Assembly: GCF_900094565.1 (NCBI RefSeq)
Contig: NZ_FMAF01000013.1
Location: forward strand, 1 to 64,000
Length of the DNA stretch: 64,000 nt
Origin: Martinezella lusitana
Lineage (GTDB): Bacteria; Pseudomonadota; Alphaproteobacteria; Rhizobiales; Rhizobiaceae
Direction of reading: 5' to 3'
Part shown: positions 1 to 6,876 of the stretch, piece after piece
How the letters are laid out: the number at the start of each line of letters is the position of its first letter
How positions within the stretch are numbered: the first letter of the stretch is position 1
The notes under the pieces: generated by a model
What the model saw: only the letters and a program-made list of their open reading frames with translations
What the model was told of the DNA's origin: nothing
Databases searched by the model: none
Made by a program: the position numbers and the translations under genes

Positions 1-758
1 ACATCGCCGACCAGCCGGCTCTTGCCCTCGCCGCGCTCCGGTGCGGCAATGCGGTTGATGCCGACATCGATAACCGTTGCGCCCGGCTTGATCCAATCGG
101 CCTTGACCATCTCAGGCCGACCGACCGCGGCCACCAGGATATCAGCGCCGCGAGCCACAGATGCCAGATCCCTGGTGCGCGAATGCGCCGTCGTGACAGT
201 CGCATTGGCATTGAGCAGCAATTGCGCCATCGGCTTGCCGAACAGATTGGAGCGGCCGATGACGACGGCATTCAGCCCCGACAGGTCCTCGCCATGAATG
301 CGCCGCACCAACAGCATGGCGCCGGCCGGCGTGCAGGAGATCAGTCCGGTTGAGAGATCGCCGGTCGCAAGCTTGCCGGCATTGACCACATGCAACCCAT
401 CGACATCCTTGTCCGGCCGGATCGACTGGATGATCGCATCGGAATCCAGATGCTTCGGCAGCGGCAGCTGCACCAGAATGCCGTGAATGGACGGATCCTC
501 GTTCAGGGACTGTACCAAACCAGCGAGTTCTTCCTGCGTCGTTTCCGCCGGCAGCGTGTGCTGGATGGACTTGAAGCCACATTCCTTGGCCATCTTGCTC
601 TTGGAGTTCACATAAGCGTGGCTGGCCGAATCGTCGCCGACGATGACGACGGCAAGTCCGGTCTTAACACCGGTCTCCGTCTCAAGCCCGCCGGCGGCAA
701 CCTTCACCGCCTCGATCACCGAAGCCGCCGCAATCTTTCCGTCGATCACTGTCGTCAC
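1..758 (-). CDS. folD: FolD, bifunctional methylenetetrahydrofolate dehydrogenase/cyclohydrolase (3' end outside window)
   Basis: Cytosolic enzyme interconverting 5,10-methylene-THF, 5,10-methenyl-THF and 10-formyl-THF in one-carbon metabolism. The frame opens with GTG at 758-756, preceded by a GGGAGA ribosome site about six bases upstream. About 252 residues are inside the window; a usual FolD of about 300 residues would lose its last 45-50. Visible motifs are the catalytic region YVNSKSKMAKECG with its lysine, the substrate segment QLPLPKHLDSD, DKDVDGLH, and the NADP-binding VVIGRSNLFGKP followed by TTAHSRT and DVGINR. It is a housekeeping gene at the flank of the flagellar region and is not expected to be co-regulated with it. 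Identity is secure; the C-terminus cannot be checked. Confidence 0.95.
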   Translation of the reverse strand, partial: MTTVIDGKIAAASVIEAVKVAAGGLETETGVKTGLAVVIVGDDSASHAYVNSKSKMAKECGFKSIQHTLPAETTQEELAGLVQSLNEDPSIHGILVQLPLPKHLDSDAIIQSIRPDKDVDGLHVVNAGKLATGDLSTGLISCTPAGAMLLVRRIHGEDLSGLNAVVIGRSNLFGKPMAQLLLNANATVTTAHSRTRDLASVARGADILVAAVGRPEMVKADWIKPGATVIDVGINRIAAPERGEGKSRLVGD

Positions 759-875
759 GCTCGTCTCCCGATATGAATTCGGCAGCAATCTACAAGCCGT
801 CAGCCTGATCGAATTGCCTGCAAACGCCCTATGGTGTCTGAAAGTGGTAATTGCAAGGAGAAAACGGCGGGCCGA

Positions 876-2795
876 TCAACCGCGGCCGACATGCCTGTGC
901 GCGGCATAGGTTTGAACCTTGGCACGCAGGAACGCCAGTTCCTGACGGACACGCGTCCATTCATCGGCGCCGGCCGGTTGGCTTCCCATTTCCGGCATAG
1001 GGGTCGCAACAGGTTCGTCGGGAGCATCGTGCGTTGACGGAAACTCCAGCTCGATATCCTGCTGAAGAGCGGTGGTGGCATCGACGACCGTATCGTCCTC
1101 CGTCGGCGCGGCACCAGTAAGCCATTTACGCAGGAAAACCAGGCAAAGAGCCAGGCAGAGCCCTCCCAGGAAGCCGATCGCCTGATTGCCGACAAGACCG
1201 TCGTCCAGCGGCGCTGCGGCTGCGACGGCCTGCGACACCACGGTCAACGGCGCCCCGGCTTCTGGCGGAGCAATAACGGGATTTTGCTGATCGGCCTCGT
1301 AGCGGCTTTGCGCGGCGGCAACGGCATCCTGCAATTGCGCGAGACGGACGACGTCAATATCGACGCTCTTCTGGCTGAGAGCGGTCATACGCGCAGAAAG
1401 GGCCTGCTGGTCTTCAAGGGCGGTCTTCAAGGCTGCATCGCTGCTGACGACAAGCCGTTGCAGCTGGCTGCGGATGCTGGCCGTGAGATCATCGACGGTT
1501 GCCTGCTGCGCGAGCAGGCGGGGATGGCGGGGACCAAGCTGCGTCGAGAGCTGCGTAAGCTGCGCCTTGGCGGCGTTGTAACGGCTGCGCAGATCATCGA
1601 GGGCGGCCGATGCCAGATCGCCCGGCAATGCACCGCCGAGGACGGAAGCAGGTGTCGCGGATTTGACCGCCGAAACGCGCGCCTTGGCGCTACGCACTGC
1701 CAGACCGGCCGCTTTGATGTCGCCATCCAACTGCTGCCGCTGCTCCTGCAACGCCAGTGCCGCCGCGATCCTGTCTTCGCCATACTGCGCCTTGAAGCCG
1801 GCGAGTGCGGCCGAGGCACGCTCGAGCTCCTTGCGACTGTTATCGGCTGCCATATCGCCAACGGCTGGTGTTCCCGCCGCCTGCGCGACGGCGGCATCAT
1901 GCGTCGTGGCCACAGCCAGCCGATTGGCGATCTCGGCGGACCTGACCGGATCGCCCGTGGTGACAGCCAAGCGCAGGAGGCCGGCCGAGCCATCGACGCT
2001 CACGGCGACGCCCTTGCGAAGAGCGGCTTGCGCGCGCGACGGCGCATCGGAGGCATTGCCGTTGCCGGACAGGAGTTCGACGGCAACGCCAAGAGCGCCC
2101 GCCCGGCTGCCGGTAAATTCCGGATCGCGATCCAGCTTCAGCCTGGCGACGACGTCGGAAAGGGCTGAAGGGGCGACCGCGCGCTTTGCCGCTACATCCA
2201 GCAATGCCTGGCGCGCGCGGCCCTCCTTCCCTTCAACATGCAGGACGGTCTGCGACATATAGAGCGGCGGTGGCGCGAGCATCGTCGGAATGGCCGCTCC
2301 CGCCAGCGAAGCTGCGATGACAAAACCGATGGAGCCAACACCAAAAGTCCAAGGACGCAGCGGGGGGATTTGCTCGCGCGAGACTGGTGTGGCGGTCTGA
2401 GCCGGCAGCCCGGTTCCGCCATCGAGCAGGTCGGGCACGAATTCCAGCAGATCCACGTCGGCCTCCGATGACGGATGACTGACCGGCTCGTCGATGTAGC
2501 GATGGCTCAGAATGCTGCTGATATGCTCGGTCAGGGACTGGGCCTGCTGCGCACCTTCCTCCACGAATGCCTTTCGACCCGAGACAGGATAGGGATCGCC
2601 GCGGAGCATTCTGCGCAGAATCGCGCGCAGCTCCGCATCGCGTGGATCGTCAGAGTTGGCCGCACGCAGATGGGAGGCAGCAGAGGGTATATTGTCTTCC
2701 CGATCGGAGGCGACACGCCGGTGCGGCCGGCGCGAAACCTCGAAGGCTTCCGCATCGTCAGGGTAAAATCCGAGCCTTGCTTTGTTTTCCGACAT
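876..2795 (-). CDS. Wzz/GumC-type polysaccharide chain-length/export protein without kinase domain
   Basis: 639 residues. Residues 1-145 are a charged, probably cytoplasmic segment. A first membrane segment lies at about 150-172 (FGVGSIGFVIAASLAGAAIP), then a Wzz-like periplasmic domain, a long Ala/Gln-rich coiled coil (about 310-500) containing the GumC/ExoP-type LGPRHPRLLAQQATV segment, and a second membrane segment near 540-562. The C-terminal tail of about 75 residues has no Walker A/B or tyrosine cluster, so the BY-kinase half of ExoP is missing. The expected role is control of length or export of a surface polysaccharide. The next gene upstream is a WecG-family glycosyltransferase, which supports this. 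The polysaccharide is unknown. A TTAA-N7-TAAA near-match to a CtrA box lies 44-58 bases upstream of the start. Confidence 0.75.
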   Translation of the reverse strand: MSENKARLGFYPDDAEAFEVSRRPHRRVASDREDNIPSAASHLRAANSDDPRDAELRAILRRMLRGDPYPVSGRKAFVEEGAQQAQSLTEHISSILSHRYIDEPVSHPSSEADVDLLEFVPDLLDGGTGLPAQTATPVSREQIPPLRPWTFGVGSIGFVIAASLAGAAIPTMLAPPPLYMSQTVLHVEGKEGRARQALLDVAAKRAVAPSALSDVVARLKLDRDPEFTGSRAGALGVAVELLSGNGNASDAPSRAQAALRKGVAVSVDGSAGLLRLAVTTGDPVRSAEIANRLAVATTHDAAVAQAAGTPAVGDMAADNSRKELERASAALAGFKAQYGEDRIAAALALQEQRQQLDGDIKAAGLAVRSAKARVSAVKSATPASVLGGALPGDLASAALDDLRSRYNAAKAQLTQLSTQLGPRHPRLLAQQATVDDLTASIRSQLQRLVVSSDAALKTALEDQQALSARMTALSQKSVDIDVVRLAQLQDAVAAAQSRYEADQQNPVIAPPEAGAPLTVVSQAVAAAAPLDDGLVGNQAIGFLGGLCLALCLVFLRKWLTGAAPTEDDTVVDATTALQQDIELEFPSTHDAPDEPVATPMPEMGSQPAGADEWTRVRQELAFLRAKVQTYAAHRHVGRG

Positions 2796-2895
2796 GGCAG
2801 GTCATCTCGCGCGCATGGTCGGGGACCGATGCGAATGGTTAACCCACTCTAAATTTTCATGCCAAAGAAAAGGTTAACGCCACGTCAGCGCGTGA

Positions 2896-3822
2896 TCAAC
2901 TCGCGAGTTTATCTCGCGATACGAGCAGCGGCTGCGGCGCTTCCTGTGGTTCTGCGCGAAGGATACGCTCCTTGCGGCCGAACTGGTGCCGAATCACCTG
3001 ATAGAAGAACAGCGGCACGCCGAGGACATAGCGCCGCCACAGCCTGTTCGGTTCCAACAGCAGGCGGAACATCCATTCGCTGCGCAATGCGCGTACCAGC
3101 CCCGGAGCGCGCGGCACCGTTCCGGAAAAGAAATCGAACAGCGCGCCAACGGTCAGCACCAACCGCGCATGCTGCGGACCGACATTTTCGGCAACCCATT
3201 TTTCCTGCAGCGGCGTTCCCATGCCGACGATCAGCACATCGATCTTCTGTCGGCTGATTTCCCTGGTTACCGCGTCGCTTCTCGCCGGATCGAAGAAGCC
3301 GTCCGAGATGACGATGAATTCATGCCAAGGCGCGTGTCGCCGCATTCTCTCCGCGGCCTTCTCGACGATCGCGCGACGGCCACCCACGAGACCGATGCGC
3401 TTCGGCCGCTCCATGAAGGTCAGCAGCGCCGGTACGAAATCGGTGCCGTTCAAATTGGCGGGAAAGGGCTCTCCGTGGGCAACCCGGGAGGCGATATCGA
3501 GACCCACGCCATCAGGCAAAACGAGATTGCGCTCCAGAACCTCGCGATAGCTCTCGTCGCGCAGCATCACCAGCATGTTGTGGGCATTGACGAAGGAAAT
3601 CGCGGTATGTCCGACCGGCAGGGATGCGAGCTCATCGATGAAGGTCAGCGCGTCTTCCCAATCAAGATCGCAGACCGGCAGATCGAAGATCATGCGGCGT
3701 GACGCGAGTACGGCAAAATCAGCGACCGGATTCAATCCAACAACCTCCTGCCGGCAGCGCTCAACCATATCCGGCGCCGGCGATACAAGGCACGCCTCCC
3801 CGGCCGTTCGTCGGCGCGGCAA
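2896..3822 (-). CDS. WecG/TagA/CpsF family glycosyltransferase (GT26)
   Basis: 308 residues as drawn. The start is uncertain: the first 18-43 residues look non-conserved and internal ATGs at 3768 or 3693 are plausible. Family hallmarks are visible in order: FVNAHNMLVMLRD, LPDGVGLDIAS, LNGTDFVPALL, a glycine-rich RIGLVGGR, DVLIVGMGTPLQEKWV and LTVGALFDFFSGTVPRAP, then the C-terminal EWMFRLLLEPNRLWRRY segment. Family members transfer ManNAcA, ManNAc or glucosyl residues from UDP-sugars to lipid-linked intermediates at the cytoplasmic membrane face. Together with the chain-length protein 100 bases downstream on the same strand it suggests a small surface-polysaccharide module next to the flagellar cluster. 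Donor and acceptor cannot be read from sequence. Confidence 0.85.
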   Translation of the reverse strand: MPRRRTAGEACLVSPAPDMVERCRQEVVGLNPVADFAVLASRRMIFDLPVCDLDWEDALTFIDELASLPVGHTAISFVNAHNMLVMLRDESYREVLERNLVLPDGVGLDIASRVAHGEPFPANLNGTDFVPALLTFMERPKRIGLVGGRRAIVEKAAERMRRHAPWHEFIVISDGFFDPARSDAVTREISRQKIDVLIVGMGTPLQEKWVAENVGPQHARLVLTVGALFDFFSGTVPRAPGLVRALRSEWMFRLLLEPNRLWRRYVLGVPLFFYQVIRHQFGRKERILRAEPQEAPQPLLVSRDKLAS

Positions 3823-3932
3823 CTAGAGAGGCATGCACAGGAGGTGCTTATAGCAAGGCAATTCCAACCTTCCGTTAGAATAAATCCTTTAAATTGCTTG
3901 AAATTGTCAGGGGTTTGTTAACTTTGTCGTCG

Positions 3933-3956
3933 GGCGGCAAATCGTTGTTTGCCGCC
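3933..3956 (-). terminator. Stem-loop after the last gene of the hook/export operon
   Basis: Perfect 9-bp inverted repeat GGCGGCAAA / TTTGCCGCC with a 6-base loop, about 40 bases after the stop codon of the gene ending at 3997. The T-tract on the minus strand is poor, so termination strength is uncertain. Confidence 0.45.
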
Positions 3957-3996
3957 GCTCGGATGGGGCGGCGCTATCGCCTTGGCAAGCCGATAT

Positions 3997-4524
3997 CTAG
4001 TGAGCAGTCGCGCTGTCGGTCGTGGCATCCTTCACGATCTTCACCGGCTTGACCGTTTTCCTGCCGATGCTTTCGCCGCCATGAGTTTCCTCCTTGGAGA
4101 GGTAGTCGAGCTGTTCGATCAGCACGTCGGCAACATAGTCGCCGCCGAGCCGTTCGTTCATCCGCTTCTTCAGATCGCTGCGAAAGGCAGCGACATCGAA
4201 GCTCTCGACGTGGGCGATATCGATCGCCTTGTTGCCGATCAGCAGCGAAAAGAGCTCGTCGGTCGTCAGTTCCGGCAAGGGTATCTGCAGTGCGTTTACC
4301 TTGCCCTTCTCCATCATGAAGGAGATACGGGTCAGGAAATAGCCGGTCACCTGGCCGTTGGCGATGACGGGAACATTGATCGATTCGCCCTTGACCAGTT
4401 CCTGCTGTGCCTTCTTGGCATCGTCAGGACTGGTCGCGGGCGCCGTCGCCGTCTGCACCGAAAAATAGACCGAGGCCAATGTTACGGCGCAGACCCACAG
4501 GCCGGTGAGAACGAGCTTGATCAT
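3997..4524 (-). CDS. Membrane-anchored flagellar-operon protein, FliL-like layout
   Basis: 175 residues, last gene of the flgE-to-fliR transcription unit. One N-terminal membrane anchor (about 3-23, IKLVLTGLWVCAVTLASVYF) is followed by a Pro/Ala linker and a soluble domain that should lie in the periplasm, with segments VPVIANGQVTGYFLTRISF and VLIEQLDYLSKEE. That topology and the plain beta-rich start of the domain recall FliL, but a separate FliL is encoded at 30982-31476 and no clear family signature is seen. The start codon overlaps the stop of the preceding gene by ATGA, indicating translational coupling. A role in the motor or basal body is inferred from context only. It may correspond to a recently described rhizobial motor accessory protein, which I cannot confirm. 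Confidence 0.7.
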   Translation of the reverse strand: MIKLVLTGLWVCAVTLASVYFSVQTATAPATSPDDAKKAQQELVKGESINVPVIANGQVTGYFLTRISFMMEKGKVNALQIPLPELTTDELFSLLIGNKAIDIAHVESFDVAAFRSDLKKRMNERLGGDYVADVLIEQLDYLSKEETHGGESIGRKTVKPVKIVKDATTDSATAH

Positions 4525-4889
4525 CCAGCCTCACGGACGCGGAATTGCTCTTGCGAATAGGTGCCGTCCGCATCGGCGTTCTGCACCGCGTTCCGCAGAA
4601 TGTCGGCGACCGCGCGCACGGCCTCGAGATGAGCCTCGACGCGACGCGCGTTCACAACCAGTTTCTTCTTCAGGCCATGAAGCTGCTCGATATGAGCGAC
4701 GGCGAGTTCCGCCGGATCGGTATCCCGAAACAGCATCGACAATTCGTAGAGGCAGCGGCTCTTGTGAGCGTTCGACACCTTCAGATCGAACTCCGGGTCG
4801 GTGCCGATCCGGTTGTTCTCGTTATCGATAATCATCTCCAGGCGGCCAAGGACCGATTTGATCCGATAGTCTTGCGACATCACTTCCAT
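4521..4889 (-). CDS. Small helical protein, candidate FlgN export chaperone
   Basis: 122 residues, almost entirely predicted helix (heptad-like EQLHGLKKKLVVNARRVEAHLEAVRAVADI), acidic N-terminal half, ending with a GTYSQEQFRVREAG tail that resembles the tyrosine-containing tail of FlgN proteins. FlgN binds the hook-associated proteins FlgK and FlgL and delivers them to the export gate; both substrates are encoded in the same operon (10720-13242) and no other FlgN is visible. The start at 4889 is supported by GAGG seven bases upstream. It lies 13 bases after the FlgJ-like gene and overlaps the next gene by four. Assignment rests on size, helicity, tail and context. Confidence 0.65.
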   Translation of the reverse strand: MEVMSQDYRIKSVLGRLEMIIDNENNRIGTDPEFDLKVSNAHKSRCLYELSMLFRDTDPAELAVAHIEQLHGLKKKLVVNARRVEAHLEAVRAVADILRNAVQNADADGTYSQEQFRVREAG

Positions 4890-4902
4890 GGTATTACCTC
4901 GC

Positions 4903-5499
4903 TTATGCTTTCTGGGACGTCAGCGTGTTCTGATTGGTGATGCTGGTATCGCTATCGCTATTGTCGTCAGCGGCGGCCAGCGTCTTGCGCTGAAAATCCG
5001 TGACGGCGCTCAAGGCCATCTTCTTGTCGTTCTCATTGGTCGCGGAATTGATGGCGCCGGTATTGCGCATCTTGGTGACCTGTTCCTGATACATCTTTTC
5101 GGCGATGCCGACGCCGCCATTCTTGGCGATCGTGTTGCCCAGCTGCTCGGCCATCATGCCTTTCCAGATCTCGCCAGCCGAACCCTTGCCGTAGAGCGTC
5201 TCGCTGCTCGGCAGCATGTTCTTCACGAAATTCTGCAGCATCATGGCCTCGAACTTGCGATAGACCTGTGGTACCTTCGTCGGGCCAGTGTGGGTATTGG
5301 CGTTGCTGAGGCCGGCCTGGGTTGCAGCGCTATTAAGGGCATCGAATGCCGCGCCGAAGCCATTGCCGTTTTCGGCGAGGCTGGTGGCGGCGAAAGCGGC
5401 CTTGTTGGCGGCGAGCTTGGCCTGGGCGGCCTCGACATCGGTCGGATTGGCGGCCTTGACGACATCCAGAACCAAATCACTCGGAGGCGAAATAGCCAC
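4903..5499 (-). CDS. flgJ: FlgJ-like rod-binding protein without muramidase domain
   Basis: 198 residues from GTG at 5499, chosen because AAGGAG lies seven bases upstream; the longer open frame to 5610 lacks a ribosome site. Residues about 85-145 carry the rod-binding (Rod-binding domain) signature: YRKFEAMMLQNFVKNMLP, then GKGSAGEIWKGMMAEQLGN and NGGVGIAEKMY. In enterobacteria FlgJ also has a C-terminal peptidoglycan hydrolase; here the protein ends shortly after the rod-binding part, as is usual in alphaproteobacteria. A separate lytic transglycosylase at 15770-16402 may supply that activity. It acts as scaffold/cap for rod assembly in the periplasm. Confidence 0.82.
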   Translation of the reverse strand: MAISPPSDLVLDVVKAANPTDVEAAQAKLAANKAAFAATSLAENGNGFGAAFDALNSAATQAGLSNANTHTGPTKVPQVYRKFEAMMLQNFVKNMLPSSETLYGKGSAGEIWKGMMAEQLGNTIAKNGGVGIAEKMYQEQVTKMRNTGAINSATNENDKKMALSAVTDFQRKTLAAADDNSDSDTSITNQNTLTSQKA

Positions 5500-5631
5500 G
5501 TCACGTCTCCTTCTGCTATCGCATGCCCCGGAAACACACGATGCATCGATCGCGTGGAGGGCATGTCGAATCAAACGGTCAGAGCAGGCGGGCAACCCAA
5601 CGATGCACATCCTGCTCCATGATCGCGGTGA

Positions 5632-6051
5632 TTATGGTTTTTGAACCTTGCTGGAGGCTGGCGTTGCAGCGGCGAAGTGCTGATCGACGATGTCGTAGAC
5701 CGCATTATCGTCAGCTTCGCGCGTTTCGAGCTCCCGAGCGTCCTTCATATGCTCTTCCAGCCGGTCAGCCTTGGTGCGTTCCTGCTGGACCTTCATCTGA
5801 ATCAGCTCCTGAATGCCTTCAAGCTGCTGATCCCTGATCGTCAGGCGGCCATAGCGGTCGGCATACTGTATGGAGAACGCCATATGAATGGGGTCGGCGG
5901 AGCTGATCGCATCCATCACCCTTTCCATCGATGCGGTGACATCGTCGCGCTGACGCGTCGTATCGGCAAGCTCGTTTTCGGCTATCCGTTCCAGATGCCG
6001 CTGCACCGCGACGAGGCGCTTCAGTTTTTCAGAACGACTTCTTTCCGCCAT
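5632..6051 (-). CDS. Coiled-coil protein downstream of fliR, candidate FliJ
   Basis: 139 residues, very charged and helical throughout (EKLKRLVAVQRHLERIAENE at the N-terminus, QEGIQELIQMKVQQERTKAD-type coil in the centre), with no membrane segment. FliJ is a coiled-coil protein of about 140-150 residues that sits in the centre of the FliI ATPase ring and recycles export chaperones; it diverges so much that it is often missed. No other FliJ is apparent in this complete flagellar locus. The gene lies 72 bases after fliR in an operon of export components, which fits. Sequence evidence is limited to size, charge and coil periodicity, so this is a candidate only. Confidence 0.6.
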   Translation of the reverse strand: MAERSRSEKLKRLVAVQRHLERIAENELADTTRQRDDVTASMERVMDAISSADPIHMAFSIQYADRYGRLTIRDQQLEGIQELIQMKVQQERTKADRLEEHMKDARELETREADDNAVYDIVDQHFAAATPASSKVQKP

Positions 6052-6123
6052 GGCCTACCTGCCCACCGTCTGTGCGTTCCCGAGCCCGTCCAAGGTGCGA
6101 TGCGCAGCCTTTCCGCTCATCCG

Positions 6124-6876
6124 CTAATGCCCGTTGAAAACAGTGAGGAACGCATTGGAGAACTGGCTGATCATCGTCGCCATACTGAGATAGAGCATGA
6201 ACAAACCGCCCATCAGAAGATAGGGCGTGGAAATGAAATAGATCGGTATCTGCGGCGCCAGCTTGTTGATGAAGCCGATCGAGATCTGGAACATCAGGCC
6301 GTAAAGCAGAAAAGGGCTCGCCAGCCGCAGCATGATGAAGAAAGTTGCTTCCAGCGCGTCCGTAATGGAGATCAGCGCGGTCCGAGGCTCGATATGCCCG
6401 CCGAAGGGAATGAGGGAATAGGAATCGACCAACGCCTGCAGAACGTAGTGATGAAAATCCAGGATGAAGAGAATCATCAGCCCGCAAAAGCTGATGAGGC
6501 TGGTCATCGAGGTCTCGCTTGAATCCTCGATCATATCAGCGCCGGCCGGAGCGTTGAAGCCGATCATCATTGATATGACCGTACCGGCGAACTGCAGGCC
6601 CAGCGTATAGATCCGGGCCATCATGCCGTACATCAGACCGATGATCGCTTCGGTGAAGATCAACGCTATATAGCTCGCGCCGCTCTTCGACACTTCGGGA
6701 TAGATCGTATTCCAGAGCAGCGGCAGGATCGCCATCGACAAGGCCACCGAGATAAGCAGCCGAATCTGCGTCGGCACCCGGCCCGACGAAAACCCCGGAA
6801 GCACCATCATGCAGCCGCCGATGCGGCAGAAGGCGACGAACAGCGCCAGAATGGTACCCTGGGGGTCAGATATCAT
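6124..6876 (-). CDS. fliR: Flagellar export gate protein FliR
   Basis: 250 residues, integral membrane protein of the flagellar type III export gate (FliPQR core). The N-terminal FVAFCRIGGCMMVLPGFSSG and VPTQIRLLISVALSMA segments and the later FISTPYLLMGGLFMLYLSM are characteristic of FliR/SpaR. Six or so hydrophobic helices are visible. The start codon overlaps the end of flhA by four bases (ATGA), so translation is coupled. It belongs to the operon flgE through flgJ on the minus strand. Confidence 0.95.
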   Translation of the reverse strand: MISDPQGTILALFVAFCRIGGCMMVLPGFSSGRVPTQIRLLISVALSMAILPLLWNTIYPEVSKSGASYIALIFTEAIIGLMYGMMARIYTLGLQFAGTVISMMIGFNAPAGADMIEDSSETSMTSLISFCGLMILFILDFHHYVLQALVDSYSLIPFGGHIEPRTALISITDALEATFFIMLRLASPFLLYGLMFQISIGFINKLAPQIPIYFISTPYLLMGGLFMLYLSMATMISQFSNAFLTVFNGH

